64,000 nucleotides of DNA from Ferdinandcohnia sp047238305. GTDB taxonomy: Bacteria; Bacillota; Bacilli; Bacillales; Bacillaceae_L. Under the pieces are notes generated by a model, which saw nothing but the letters and a program-made list of their open reading frames with translations, made no database searches and was not told the DNA's origin. Position 1 is the stretch's first letter. Every line of letters starts with the position of its first letter. The translations under genes and the position numbers were made by a program. The stretch is from NCBI RefSeq assembly GCF_047238305.1, contig NZ_JBDFMO010000001.1, forward strand, positions 620,001-684,000, in the 5' to 3' direction. Shown piece after piece: positions 1-9,235 of this stretch.

Positions 1-494
1 TTTGATTTCTCAGCAACACCTACTGAAAAACCCGCAAGATCATATTCATCCTCACTATACATGCCCGGCATTTCAGCTGTTTCACCGCCAATTAATGCAC
101 AACCCGCTTGTTCACAGCCATCTGCAATTCCTTTTACAATCTGTTCGATTTTTTCAGGTTTTGCTTTTCCACATGCAATATAATCTAAAAAGTATAAGGG
201 CTCTGCTCCTTGAACCACAATGTCATTTACACACATTGCAACTGCATCGATTCCAATCGTATCGTGCTTATCCATCATAAAAGCCAACATGAGCTTCGTA
301 CCAACACCGTCCGTGCCCGAAACTAAAACAGGCTCTTTCACATTGACTTTTGAAAGGTCAAACATACCACCAAAGCTACCAAGTCCACCCATTACTTCAG
401 GGCGAACTGTTTTTGCGACATGCTTTTTCATTCTGGAAACAGCTTCATAGCCTGCTTCAATATCTACTCCCGCTTGCTTATAAGCATTTGCCAT
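1..494 (-). CDS. purM: Phosphoribosylformylglycinamidine cyclo-ligase (AIR synthase), N-terminal part
   Basis: PurM closes the imidazole ring of FGAM with ATP to give AIR, the fifth step of de novo purine synthesis in the cytoplasm. Only the first 165 or so codons are in the window; the rest runs off the left edge. The start Met-Ala-Asn-Ala-Tyr-Lys is preceded by an AGAGGTG ribosome-binding site. The visible part has the family's glycine-rich stretch (GGLGGFGGMFDL) and the SGTDGVGTK and DAVAMCVND motifs of the PurM/SelD/ThiL fold. It is the last visible gene of the minus-strand pur operon, 25 bp after purF. The identification is secure; completeness cannot be judged. Confidence 0.96.
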   Translation of the reverse strand, partial: MANAYKQAGVDIEAGYEAVSRMKKHVAKTVRPEVMGGLGSFGGMFDLSKVNVKEPVLVSGTDGVGTKLMLAFMMDKHDTIGIDAVAMCVNDIVVQGAEPLYFLDYIACGKAKPEKIEQIVKGIADGCEQAGCALIGGETAEMPGMYSEDEYDLAGFSVGVAEKS

Positions 495-518
495 TGTTTT
501 GAACACCTCTACCTTCTG

Positions 519-1937
519 TTAGCTGAAAACTTTTTCATGTGGTAATACCGTATCTGGGAAGATTTCCGTTGGGTATTTCCCTGTAAAACACGCCATACAT
601 TGTCCACGCGTTTCGCCTTCAAACGGTCTGCCAATTGCTTTTACTAACCCTTCCGGACTTAGAAACGTTAATGTATCTGCTCCAATCAGTTCACGAATTT
701 CTTCAACTGAATGTGAAGAAGCAATTAACTCCTCATGTGTTGAGGTATCAATTCCGTAGAAACACGGATTCTTCATTGGCGGTGAACTAATGCAAACATG
801 CACTTCAGTTGCACCCGCTTCACGAAGCATGGTAACAATTCGTCGACTTGTAGTCCCACGTACAATTGAATCATCAACCATGACTACACGTTTTCCTTCA
901 ACAACACCTCGAACAGCCGAGAGTTTCATTTTTACCCCTTGTTCACGTAGTGATTGGGAAGGCTTAATAAACGTTCTACCCACATATCGATTTTTAATTA
1001 GACCCAGTTCATACGGAATTCCTGACTGCTCTGCATATCCGATCGCAGCTGAAATACTAGAATCAGGTACTCCAGTTATAACATCGGCTTCAATCGGAGC
1101 TTCAATGGCAAGCTGTTTCCCTAAATTTTTACGAGCGGTATGAACATTGATCCCATTAATATTGCTATCAGGTCGAGAAAAATAAATATATTCCATGCTG
1201 CACATCGCACGATTGGTCACTAATGAAAAACGCTCAGAATGAATGCCTTCATCGTTAATAACGATTAGTTCGCCTGGCTCAACGTCTCTTTCGAATTTTG
1301 CTCCCACAATGTCAAATGCACAAGTTTCTGAAGCTACTACCCAAGCATCGCCAATTCTACCAAGTGATAACGGACGAAGGCCATTTGGATCAAGGGCAAC
1401 TATCATTTTCTTTTCAGTCATAACCAAAAACGCATAGGCCCCTTTTAACATCGTTAATGCATTTTTAACTCGATCTTTGATTTTGGTATAACCGCTTTTT
1501 CTCGTTAAATGAGCGAGAACCTCTGTATCGGAGGTTGTTTGAAAAATACTCCCTTGGTTTTCTAGCTGATGTTTTAAGTCATTGGCATTTACAAGATTTC
1601 CATTATGGGCAATTGCAAGCCCACCGACTTGAGAATTAAAGAGGAGGGGCTGAACATTTTGAATGCCCCCGCCCCCTGCTGTTGCATAACGAACATGCCC
1701 AATCGCAGCTTTTCCTTGTAGTTGTTCAAGCCCGCCATTGCCAAAAACTTCGTTCACAAGGCCTTCCCCTTTTACAATACGAAGCTTTTCACCATTGCTA
1801 ACAACAATCCCGGCCCCCTCTTGACCACGATGCTGTAAGCTGTGTAATCCATAGTACGTAATTTGGGCTGCGTCTGGATGTCCCCAGATCCCAAATACAC
1901 CACATTCCTCGTTTAGGCCTTTGAGTTCAGCAAGCAT
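519..1937 (-). CDS. purF: Amidophosphoribosyltransferase
   Basis: PurF catalyses the committed step, PRPP plus glutamine to phosphoribosylamine. I chose the internal Met of MLAELKGLNEECGVFG (472 aa) because it reproduces the Bacillus PurF propeptide: 11 residues are removed to expose catalytic Cys12. An upstream start at 1955 would add six residues. The N-terminal Ntn glutaminase domain carries HSLQHRGQEG and AHNGNLVN. The phosphoribosyltransferase domain carries the PRPP loop VVMVDDSIVRGTTS. The C-terminal GQCMACFTGKYP and earlier cysteines fit the iron-sulfur cluster of Bacillus-type PurF. The gene overlaps the 3' end of purL by 25 bp, which suggests translational coupling. Confidence 0.97.
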   Translation of the reverse strand: MLAELKGLNEECGVFGIWGHPDAAQITYYGLHSLQHRGQEGAGIVVSNGEKLRIVKGEGLVNEVFGNGGLEQLQGKAAIGHVRYATAGGGGIQNVQPLLFNSQVGGLAIAHNGNLVNANDLKHQLENQGSIFQTTSDTEVLAHLTRKSGYTKIKDRVKNALTMLKGAYAFLVMTEKKMIVALDPNGLRPLSLGRIGDAWVVASETCAFDIVGAKFERDVEPGELIVINDEGIHSERFSLVTNRAMCSMEYIYFSRPDSNINGINVHTARKNLGKQLAIEAPIEADVITGVPDSSISAAIGYAEQSGIPYELGLIKNRYVGRTFIKPSQSLREQGVKMKLSAVRGVVEGKRVVMVDDSIVRGTTSRRIVTMLREAGATEVHVCISSPPMKNPCFYGIDTSTHEELIASSHSVEEIRELIGADTLTFLSPEGLVKAIGRPFEGETRGQCMACFTGKYPTEIFPDTVLPHEKVFS

Positions 1938-4141
1938 GGGATAGCTCCTTTCCAAGTCCGTTTTAATTCATCAACTGGTAGATTCATAATTTTTTTACCA
2001 GTTTGATCTTCAATGATAAACGTTCCATCAGCTGTTACTTCTCCAACAAGACTTGCCTTTACTAGCTGTTCGAATTTTTCTTTGTTTTCTTTTTTTACAG
2101 ACACGATAAAACGAGACTGTGTTTCACTAAATAATTCTGTTACCGCATCGCCTTTGATTTGTACCTTCACACCTAAGCCTTTTGCACCGAATGACTTTTC
2201 CGCTAATGCAACAGCAAAGCCACCCTCTGCTACATCATGCGCTGAAGCAATTACACCTGCGCGAATTGCAGTTAGTAGTTGTTTTTGTCTTCTTTTTTCA
2301 ATCTCTAAATCTAGTTCAGGAACCTGACCAAAAATTTCTCCATGGATTAATTTTTGAAGTTCACTTCCCGCGAATTCTTCTTTCGCCTCACCGATGACAT
2401 AAACAAGATCGCCTGCTTCTTTAAATTCCTGAGTCGTAATATGGGAAACATCATCAATCAAACCAACCATACCAATCACTGGTGTTGGATATATAGCTTT
2501 CCCGTTCGTTTCATTGTAGAGTGACACGTTTCCACCAATCACTGGTGTATTCAGCACTCGGCAAGCCTCACTAATTCCATCTGCTGCTTTTTCAATCTGC
2601 CAAAATATTTCTGGGTTCTCTGGATTTCCAAAGTTCAAGTTATCTGTAATTGCTAGTGGTGCGGCACCGGAGCAAACAATGTTCCTAGCTGCTTCACTTA
2701 CTGCAATTTGGCCACCAACTTCAGGATCTAAATAGAGATATCTAGAGTTACAATCTGTTGTCATCGCCAGTGCTTTCTTGGTATCACGGATTCTTACAAC
2801 AGCAGCATCTGAACCTGGAGCAACCACTGTATTTGTACGCACCATGTAGTCGTATTGGTCATAAACCCATTCCTTGCTTGCGATTGTAGGCTGTGCAAGT
2901 AAGTCTAAAAGTGTTTGGCCTATATCTTCAAGCTTTGGAGCTTCCACCTTCATTTCCTTAAATTCACGATAGGAAGCAGGTTCACTAGAAGGCTTATAAT
3001 AGACAGGCGCATCTTCTGCTAATGCATCAACTGGTACGTCTGCGATAATTTCGCCTTTGTGTACGAGGCGAAATTGTTTGTCGTCTGTTACCTTTCCGAT
3101 TGCGACAGCTTCAAGGTCATATTTTTTGACGATATCTTGAATTTCTTGCTCTCTGCCTTTTTCAACAACAATTAACATCCGCTCTTGTGATTCAGAAAGC
3201 ATCATTTCATACCCAGTCATTCCTGTTTCACGTTGTGGGACAAGGTCAAGATTCATTTCAATTCCTGAGCCAGCTTTACTTGCCATTTCCGCTGATGAGC
3301 TCGTTAAACCTGCTGCACCCATGTCTTGAATACCGACTAATGCATCTGATTTTACAATCTCTAAACTAGCTTCAAGCAATAATTTTTCCATAAAAGGATC
3401 TCCAACCTGTACTGCTGGGCGCTTTGCATCTGAATTCTCTGTAAGTTCCTCAGAAGCAAAAGTTGCACCATGGATTCCGTCACGGCCAGTTTTCGCGCCG
3501 ATATACATGACTGTATTGCCAACACCTTTTGCCTGGCCTTTTTGAATATCTTCGTGGTTGATTAATCCAACACACATTGCGTTTACAAGTGGATTTCCTT
3601 CATATGAAGAGTCAAATTGAACTTCCCCACCAACTGTAGGAATTCCAATACAATTTCCATAACCAGCGATTCCGGCCACTACTTCTTCAAACAAGTATTT
3701 CACTCTTGGTGAGGTTAACTCACCAAAACGAAGTGAGTTTAATAGTGCAATCGGTCTTGCTCCCATTGAAAATACGTCACGGATAATTCCGCCCACACCT
3801 GTTGCGGCCCCTTGATAAGGTTCAACCGCTGATGGGTGGTTATGACTTTCAATTTTAAAAACAACCGCTTGGTTATCACCAATATCAACGATTCCGGCAC
3901 CTTCACCAGGTCCTTGAAGAACGCGCTCACCAGTTACTGGAAACTTTCGTAGCACAGGCTTTGAGTTTTTATAGCTACAATGCTCAGACCACATAACCGA
4001 GAACAACCCAGTCTCTGTATAGTTTGGAAGTCTTCCTAAAATCTTTTCGACTAACTCAAATTCTGAATCACTTAAACCCATTTCACTATATATTTTTTCT
4101 TCTTTAATTTGCTCCGGACTTGGTTCAAGAAGTAACGACAT
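1913..4141 (-). CDS. purL: FGAM synthase, large subunit PurL
   Basis: PurL is the ATP-dependent synthetase subunit that converts FGAR plus ammonia to FGAM. At 742 aa it is the small Gram-positive form, which needs separate PurQ (glutaminase) and PurS partners; both lie directly upstream. The N-terminal region has MWSEHCSYKNSKP and FKIESHNHPSAVEP, the nucleotide-binding signatures of the family. The second half repeats the PurM-like fold, with GGNVSLYNET and SAHDVAEGGFAVALAE. It overlaps purQ by 17 bp at its start and purF at its end, as in other Bacillus pur operons. No lesions were seen. Confidence 0.97.
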   Translation of the reverse strand: MSLLLEPSPEQIKEEKIYSEMGLSDSEFELVEKILGRLPNYTETGLFSVMWSEHCSYKNSKPVLRKFPVTGERVLQGPGEGAGIVDIGDNQAVVFKIESHNHPSAVEPYQGAATGVGGIIRDVFSMGARPIALLNSLRFGELTSPRVKYLFEEVVAGIAGYGNCIGIPTVGGEVQFDSSYEGNPLVNAMCVGLINHEDIQKGQAKGVGNTVMYIGAKTGRDGIHGATFASEELTENSDAKRPAVQVGDPFMEKLLLEASLEIVKSDALVGIQDMGAAGLTSSSAEMASKAGSGIEMNLDLVPQRETGMTGYEMMLSESQERMLIVVEKGREQEIQDIVKKYDLEAVAIGKVTDDKQFRLVHKGEIIADVPVDALAEDAPVYYKPSSEPASYREFKEMKVEAPKLEDIGQTLLDLLAQPTIASKEWVYDQYDYMVRTNTVVAPGSDAAVVRIRDTKKALAMTTDCNSRYLYLDPEVGGQIAVSEAARNIVCSGAAPLAITDNLNFGNPENPEIFWQIEKAADGISEACRVLNTPVIGGNVSLYNETNGKAIYPTPVIGMVGLIDDVSHITTQEFKEAGDLVYVIGEAKEEFAGSELQKLIHGEIFGQVPELDLEIEKRRQKQLLTAIRAGVIASAHDVAEGGFAVALAEKSFGAKGLGVKVQIKGDAVTELFSETQSRFIVSVKKENKEKFEQLVKASLVGEVTADGTFIIEDQTGKKIMNLPVDELKRTWKGAIPCLLNSKA

Positions 4142-4814
4142 GTGCTGCTAACCTCCAATTTTTCACAATTGATTGAAATAGCTTAATTCCATCTGCACTA
4201 CCTAATAAATCCTCAACCGCTCTCTCTGGGTGAGGCATCATTCCGAGTACATTACCTCGTTCATTTGTAATACCTGCGATATCTGCAATACTCCCATTTG
4301 GATTTGACCCGTGATACGTGAACGCAATTTGATTGTTCGCACGTAATCTAGCAAGTGTTTGTTCATCGCAATAATAGTTTCCTTCACCATGGGCAATGGG
4401 AACCGTAATAACCTCACCCGCTTCGTATTCAGAAGTAAACATCGATTTATTATTTTCAACGCGTAGTTCAACCGGACGGCACATAAACTTTAACTTTTCA
4501 TTACGGCGCATCGCACCCGGTAAAAGGCCTGCTTCCAATAAAATTTGGAATCCGTTGCAAACACCAAGAACTGGCTTACCTGCCTTCGCTGCTTTTACGA
4601 CTTCATCCATCACATTTGAAAAACGAGCAAGTGCCCCAGTACGCAGGTAATCTCCATAAGAGAAGCCACCTGGAAGCAAAATGCCGTCATACTCTTCAAG
4701 ACTCGTGGCACTATGCCATACATACTCAACTTCTTCCCCAAGCACATCCTTTATCGCATGAAACATATCAACATCGCAGTTAGAGCCCGGAAACACGATT
4801 ACGGCAAATTTCAC
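4125..4814 (-). CDS. purQ: FGAM synthase, glutaminase subunit PurQ
   Basis: PurQ is the class I glutamine amidotransferase subunit that supplies ammonia to PurL. It has 229 aa, starting at a GTG that overlaps the purS stop codon in a GTGA arrangement. The fold begins KFAVIVFPGSNCDVD. The nucleophile Cys is in PVLGVCNGFQILLEAG, and the His and Glu of the triad are in MMPHPERAVED near the C-terminus. Together with PurS and PurL it makes the three-part FGAM synthase typical of Firmicutes. Confidence 0.97.
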   Translation of the reverse strand: MKFAVIVFPGSNCDVDMFHAIKDVLGEEVEYVWHSATSLEEYDGILLPGGFSYGDYLRTGALARFSNVMDEVVKAAKAGKPVLGVCNGFQILLEAGLLPGAMRRNEKLKFMCRPVELRVENNKSMFTSEYEAGEVITVPIAHGEGNYYCDEQTLARLRANNQIAFTYHGSNPNGSIADIAGITNERGNVLGMMPHPERAVEDLLGSADGIKLFQSIVKNWRLAAHVVTS

Positions 4815-5068
4815 TGTGTGACAACCTCCTCAACCTCATAACGGTAGTCCTCAATTACCGTGTTTGCTAATAGCTTTTCACAAATTTCTTTTACTGTTTG
4901 GTCAAGGTCCACAACTGATTTATCAATCGTTAACTCCATATATTTTCCAATCCGAACATCCTGAACTTCTTTATAATTTAATTGGTGCAAGGACCCCTTA
5001 ACAGCCGTTCCTTGTGGATCTAAAACACTTTCTCGTAATGTCACATAAACCTTTACTTTGTACATCAT
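4811..5068 (-). CDS. purS: FGAM synthase subunit PurS
   Basis: PurS is the small dimeric subunit that bridges PurQ and PurL and is needed for ammonia transfer. It is 85 aa, the usual length. The typical sequence starts MYKVKVYVTLRESVLDPQG and continues through VQDVRIGKYMEL. It starts at an ATG-ATG pair overlapping the end of purC by 4 bp and ends in an overlap with purQ, so purC, purS and purQ are translationally chained. Confidence 0.96.
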   Translation of the reverse strand: MMYKVKVYVTLRESVLDPQGTAVKGSLHQLNYKEVQDVRIGKYMELTIDKSVVDLDQTVKEICEKLLANTVIEDYRYEVEEVVTQ

Positions 5069-5787
5069 GCAATTCGTCCCCCTAGTCGGTTTAAAATTTC
5101 AGTATAAGCATCCGTTAAATTACCAAGGTCTCTTCGGAATACATCCTTATCAAATTTTTCATTCGTTTCAAGATCCCAAAAACGGCAAGTATCAGGTGAA
5201 ATTTCATCTGCTAATAGTATCTCTCCGTCCTTCGTTACACCGAATTCAAGTTTAAAATCTACTAATCTGATTTGAAGTTCTAAAAAGAAGGTACGTAATA
5301 CGTCATTAATTTTAAGTGCCTGTTCTTTAAGTTCCTGTACTTGCTCCTTTGTTGCAAGTTCTAGGACATCAATGTGATCCTCATTCACAAGTGGATCACC
5401 GAGGTCGTCATTTTTATAATAAAATTCAACAATTGGTTTCTTTAAGTTTGTTCCTTCTTCAATACCCACTCGCTTTGAAAAACTTCCCGCAACCACATTT
5501 CGAACGACTACCTCCAGTGGAATAATCGAAACACGTTTAACGAGTTGTTCATTTTGCGAAAGTTTTCCGATAAAGTGTGTTCTGATTCCCGCAATATGAA
5601 GCTTTGAAAATAGCATGCTTGTAATCTCGTTATTTAGGTGGCCCTTACCAACGATTTGTGCTTTCTTTTCCCCATTAAAAGCTGTGGCTTCATCCTTGTA
5701 TTCCACTAATACGATAGATTCTTCAGCAGTTTGATAAAGTTTCTTAGCCTTTCCTTCATATAGCAAACTAAGCTTTTTTAGGTCCAT
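5065..5787 (-). CDS. purC: SAICAR synthase
   Basis: PurC joins CAIR and aspartate, using ATP, to make SAICAR. The start is the Met of MDLKKLSLLYEGKAKKLY (240 aa), which has a GGAGGAG site just upstream; a longer frame from 5829 lacks a good site. The SAICAR synthase signatures are seen in LYEGKAKKLYQT, PLEVVVRNVVAGSF and LVDFKLEFG, and in ILLADEISPDTCRFWD. It follows purB by 45 bp and overlaps purS by 4 bp. Confidence 0.96.
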   Translation of the reverse strand: MDLKKLSLLYEGKAKKLYQTAEESIVLVEYKDEATAFNGEKKAQIVGKGHLNNEITSMLFSKLHIAGIRTHFIGKLSQNEQLVKRVSIIPLEVVVRNVVAGSFSKRVGIEEGTNLKKPIVEFYYKNDDLGDPLVNEDHIDVLELATKEQVQELKEQALKINDVLRTFFLELQIRLVDFKLEFGVTKDGEILLADEISPDTCRFWDLETNEKFDKDVFRRDLGNLTDAYTEILNRLGGRIA

Positions 5788-5832
5788 TTTGGACTCCTCC
5801 CCCTCAAAATTCAGATTAGTGACTGGCACGGT

Positions 5833-7125
5833 TTATAAACCTAAGCGTTCAAAAATCATATCTACATGCTTAAGGTGGTAGTTATAATCAAAACAGTTAT
5901 CAATTTGGGCTGGTGTTAATCGGCTTGTAATCTTTTCTTCTGCCTCAATTAACTCACGGAACGGAACTTGTTTTTCCCAAGCTTCCATTGCTTTTGGCTG
6001 AACCGTATCATATGCCTCTTCTCTTGTTAAACCTGAGTCAATTAACGCCAAAAGAACACGTTGTGAATAGATCAAACCAAGTGTACGGTCCATATTGCGT
6101 TTCATGTTCTCTGGAAATACCGTTAAATTTCCCACAATGTTTCCAAAACGGTTTAACATATAATTCAATGCAATCGTCGCATCCGGTAAAATGATACGCT
6201 CGGCTGAGGAATGTGAAATATCACGCTCATGCCAGAGTGGAACATTTTCATAGGCTGTCATCATATACCCACGAATCACACGAGCCATTCCTGTCATATT
6301 CTCTGAACCAATCGGGTTTCGTTTATGTGGCATTGCAGATGAACCTTTTTGACCCTTTGCGAAAAACTCTTCCACTTCTCTTGTTTCACTCTTTTGCAAG
6401 CCACGAATTTCAACTGCAAATTTTTCAATCGAAGTAGCAATTAGCGCCAATGTCGACATATACGCAGCATGACGATCTCGTTGTAAGGTCTGTGTAGATA
6501 TCGGTGCAGGTGAAATGCCAAGCTTTTCACAAACATACTTTTCTACAAACGGGTCGATATTCGCATACGTACCAACTGCGCCTGAAATTTTTCCGAACTG
6601 AACGCCATCAGCTGCTAGCTTGAAACGCTCTAGATTTCGCTTCATTTCTTCATGCCACAAAGCAAGTTTCAAGCCAAATGTCGTAGGCTCGGCATGAACA
6701 CCATGGGTACGTCCCATCATGACCGTGTATTTATGTTCCTTCGCTTTTTCAGCTAAAATAGTGATAAAGTTTTCAATATCCTTTAGTAAAATATCATTTG
6801 CTTGTTTAAGAACATAAGATAAGGCAGTGTCAACAACATCTGTAGACGTCAATCCGTAATGGACCCATTTTCTTTCATCACCTAACGTTTCCGAAACGGC
6901 ACGTGTAAACGCCACGACATCATGTCTTGTATCCTCTTCAATTTCTTTAATTCTTTCGACATCAAAGGATGCATTTTTTCGGATAAGGGCAACATCTTCT
7001 TTCGGAATCTCACCCAACTCTGCCCAAGCCTCACAAGCTAAAATTTCAACCTCAAGCCAAGCACGAAACCGATTTTCTTCCGTCCAAATGGACCCCATTT
7101 CCTCACGAGTGTAACGACCAATCAT
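5833..7125 (-). CDS. purB: Adenylosuccinate lyase
   Basis: PurB removes fumarate from SAICAR and from adenylosuccinate, serving both the common pathway and the AMP branch. It is 430 aa, the usual length. The fumarase/aspartase-superfamily signature GSSAMPHKRNPIGSENM is intact, and TSTDVVDTALS and MGRTHGVHAEPTTFG carry other active-site residues. It sits between purK (12 bp upstream) and purC on the minus strand. Confidence 0.97.
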   Translation of the reverse strand: MIGRYTREEMGSIWTEENRFRAWLEVEILACEAWAELGEIPKEDVALIRKNASFDVERIKEIEEDTRHDVVAFTRAVSETLGDERKWVHYGLTSTDVVDTALSYVLKQANDILLKDIENFITILAEKAKEHKYTVMMGRTHGVHAEPTTFGLKLALWHEEMKRNLERFKLAADGVQFGKISGAVGTYANIDPFVEKYVCEKLGISPAPISTQTLQRDRHAAYMSTLALIATSIEKFAVEIRGLQKSETREVEEFFAKGQKGSSAMPHKRNPIGSENMTGMARVIRGYMMTAYENVPLWHERDISHSSAERIILPDATIALNYMLNRFGNIVGNLTVFPENMKRNMDRTLGLIYSQRVLLALIDSGLTREEAYDTVQPKAMEAWEKQVPFRELIEAEEKITSRLTPAQIDNCFDYNYHLKHVDMIFERLGL

Positions 7126-7137
7126 GTAGTATCCTCC

Positions 7138-8295
7138 TCATCTTAAAACACGGGTAAATTGTGAACCGCTCCAAATTTGCAAGGAGTTCGACTTTTCTAA
7201 AGCCTCTTCCGTTGTATTACCTAAGACGGTAACATGCCCCATCTTTCTCTTCACTTTTGCTACTTTCTTTCCATATAAGTGAACCTTCACATTAGATAAA
7301 AGGGATACTTTTTCAAGTAAAGGATGTAGATGCTCACCTAAAATATTGGTCATGACAACCGGGCGTAAGAGGGTTGTTTCTCCTAGCGGCCAATTGCAAA
7401 CCGAACGAACATGCTGCTCAAATTGTGACGTCTCACAAGCATCGATGGTATAATGACCAGAATTATGAGGACGTGGCGCCAATTCATTGATATAGATTTC
7501 TCCGTCCTCTGTCACAAACATTTCAACCGCTAATGTTCCTATCAAATGAAATTCTTCAGCGAGTTTCAGCGCCATTTCTTTTGCTTTGGCTACTGTTTTT
7601 TCTGAGATTCTTGCAGGAACAATGGATTGATGCAGGATATTATCAACATGAATATTCTCTGCAACTGGAAACGTTTTAGCCTCTCCTGCCAAGTTTCTTG
7701 TAACGATTACGGATATTTCTTTTTCGAAGGGTACCCATGCTTCTAAAATGCACATTCCAGACACAAGAAGGTTTGCTGCCTCTTTGACATCCGCTCTCTT
7801 TTTCAAAACAAACTGACCTTTTCCGTCATAGCCACCACGACATGTTTTTAAAACGGATGGAACACCGATTGTCTCAACAGCCTCAGCTAATTGCTCTTCA
7901 TTTTCAATCAGAAGAAACGGAGCCACACGCAACCCAATCTCCTGGATCGCACTCTTTTCTGTACCACGATCCTGTGTGATTTTTAATAAATGACTGCCCT
8001 GAGGTAAATTCGCATTTTCTTCAAGCCATGTTAAAGCCTCATAATCTATATTTTCAAATTCATAAGTGATTACATCACTCACACTTGCTAACTGTTTAAT
8101 TGCTTCAAGGTCATCGTAATTGGCGGTAATTTCAATATCTGCTACCTGCCCACATGGTGAATTTGGTGTTGGGTCTAGGACGGCAACGAAGAATCCCATT
8201 TCCTTAGCCGAAATGGCCATCATCCTGCCTAGCTGTCCTCCACCAATAATTCCTATAGTTTGCCCTGGTAAAATTCGATTATTCAAGTTCATCAC
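7138..8295 (-). CDS. purK: 5-(Carboxyamino)imidazole ribonucleotide synthase
   Basis: PurK carboxylates AIR with ATP and bicarbonate to give N5-CAIR, the substrate of PurE. It has 385 aa, an ATP-grasp protein. The N-terminal dinucleotide-like motif is TIGIIGGGQLGRMMA; the ATP-grasp core includes VLKTCRGGYDGKGQ and EMFVTEDGEIYINELAPRPH. It overlaps the end of purE by 17 bp. The start could be either of two adjacent ATG codons. Confidence 0.96.
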   Translation of the reverse strand: MMNLNNRILPGQTIGIIGGGQLGRMMAISAKEMGFFVAVLDPTPNSPCGQVADIEITANYDDLEAIKQLASVSDVITYEFENIDYEALTWLEENANLPQGSHLLKITQDRGTEKSAIQEIGLRVAPFLLIENEEQLAEAVETIGVPSVLKTCRGGYDGKGQFVLKKRADVKEAANLLVSGMCILEAWVPFEKEISVIVTRNLAGEAKTFPVAENIHVDNILHQSIVPARISEKTVAKAKEMALKLAEEFHLIGTLAVEMFVTEDGEIYINELAPRPHNSGHYTIDACETSQFEQHVRSVCNWPLGETTLLRPVVMTNILGEHLHPLLEKVSLLSNVKVHLYGKKVAKVKRKMGHVTVLGNTTEEALEKSNSLQIWSGSQFTRVLR

Positions 8296-8767
8296 TACTT
8301 TCTAGTACTTGAATCTTTCTAGTTTCTCTTATTTCAACCAGCTTTTGATCCCATTCTGGATTGGATGTTCCAAGAATGGAAGCCGCCAATAATCCCGCAT
8401 TCGTTGCACCTGCTTTACCAATTGCAACTGTTGCAACCGGCACTCCAGCAGGCATTTGTACAATGGATAAAAGAGAATCGAGTCCATTTAATGCCCTTGA
8501 TTGAACGGGAACTCCGATAACAGGTAAAGTTGTTTTCGCCGCAACCATTCCTGGTAAATGCGCCGCACCACCTGCTCCTGCAATAATAACCTTAATACCT
8601 CGTTCCTTCGCTGTTTCCGCATATTCAAACATTAAATCTGGTGTTCGATGAGCAGATACGACCTTTTTTTCATAAGGAATTCCGATCTCATCAAGTACAT
8701 TGCAAGCTACCTTCATTGTTTCCCAATCTGAAGTACTTCCCATTATTACTCCAACTACTGGATTCAT
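8279..8767 (-). CDS. purE: N5-CAIR mutase
   Basis: PurE moves the carboxylate of N5-CAIR to give CAIR. The start chosen is MNPVVGVIMGSTSDW (162 aa), with AAAGGAGGATCTT directly upstream; a longer frame reads back into the riboswitch terminator and is artefactual. Family motifs are GSTSDWETM, SAHRTPD, GAGGAAHLPGM and PVIGVPV. It is the first gene of the purEKBCSQLFM operon, and its leader holds a guanine riboswitch with a terminator, so the whole operon should switch off when guanine is plentiful. Confidence 0.97.
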   Translation of the reverse strand: MNPVVGVIMGSTSDWETMKVACNVLDEIGIPYEKKVVSAHRTPDLMFEYAETAKERGIKVIIAGAGGAAHLPGMVAAKTTLPVIGVPVQSRALNGLDSLLSIVQMPAGVPVATVAIGKAGATNAGLLAASILGTSNPEWDQKLVEIRETRKIQVLESSDELE

Positions 8768-8785
8768 AAGATCCTCCTTTAAATA

Positions 8786-8844
8786 GAAAAATGCCCAGAT
8801 AGGACTGATTTCCGAAAAGGGGAAAGCAATCCTACCTGGGCATT
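8786..8844 (-). terminator. Riboswitch-controlled terminator before purE
   Basis: On the minus strand a long stem (ATGCCCAGGTAGGATTG pairing with CAGTCCTATCTGGGCAT) is followed by TTTTTC, 19 bp before the purE start codon. Its place between the aptamer and the gene makes it the expression platform of the guanine riboswitch. Confidence 0.88.
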
Positions 8845-8876
8845 CCATGTCAAGAATAGGTATGATTATACTTTTC

Positions 8877-8945
8877 CCTCATAGTCCAATAATTTACGGT
8901 TATCGGGTAGAAACTTATGGGCCATATTCCCAAGATTATATGAGG
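8877..8945 (-). promoter_or_regulatory. Guanine riboswitch (purine aptamer) of the pur operon
   Basis: Minus-strand leader with the purine-aptamer layout: P1 arms CCTCATA and TATGAGG, the conserved AATATGGCCCATAAGTTTCTACC and CCGTAAAT segments, and kissing loops L2 and L3. The specificity base lies in GGACTATG, the C form known to pair with guanine; the adenine form would read GATTATG. A sigma-A promoter lies upstream (TTGACA at 8986-8991, TAAGAT at 8962-8967, spacing 18). Confidence 0.95.
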
Positions 8946-8992
8946 TATTTTATCTAACCTAATCTTAACAACAGTTTTATTGGGTTGTCAAT

Positions 8993-9040
8993 TAATATCG
9001 AACATTTTATCCGGTCGTTATTTTAAACGTTCGTGTTTTA
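8993..9040 (-). promoter_or_regulatory. Pair of inverted PurR boxes upstream of the purE promoter
   Basis: Two CGAAC elements face each other: ATATCGAACATTT at about 8995-9007 and, inverted, AAACGTTCGTGTTTT at about 9025-9039. PurR of Bacillus is known to bind two inverted PurBoxes of this kind. The pair sits directly upstream of the -35 element and overlaps the yebG stop codon, so initiation is probably PurR-controlled in addition to riboswitch attenuation. Confidence 0.75.
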
Positions 9041-9235
9041 CTGCAATTTTCCTTCAAAAACAATCTTTCTTCCGCATGGTTCAACGACAATCTCCCCATT
9101 ACGCTTAACCTCCTGAAACACAGGTTCCTCCATTCTTCTAACAGGAAAATACCCTTCAGCCAGCATTCGGTCAAGGCATTGGTCAATTGTCTCATTTTCC
9201 ATGACCTCAAATTTTTGCTTCTTTGGTTTACTCAT
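9038..9235 (-). CDS. yebG: NETI-motif protein, YebG family
   Basis: Small 65-residue cytoplasmic protein of unknown function, found just upstream of purE in Bacillus. It has the family's Asn-Glu-Thr-Ile motif in FEVMENETIDQCLDRM and a highly charged sequence with no membrane segment. It overlaps the end of the yebE-type gene by 4 bp, so the two are co-translated. Its 3' end is embedded in the PurR-box region of the pur operon. Confidence 0.88.
   Translation of the reverse strand: MSKPKKQKFEVMENETIDQCLDRMLAEGYFPVRRMEEPVFQEVKRNGEIVVEPCGRKIVFEGKLQ

Noticed and set aside
8877..8945. Adenine riboswitch
   Set aside because: The specificity base lies in GGACTATG (C), not GATTATG (U), here and in the other three aptamers.
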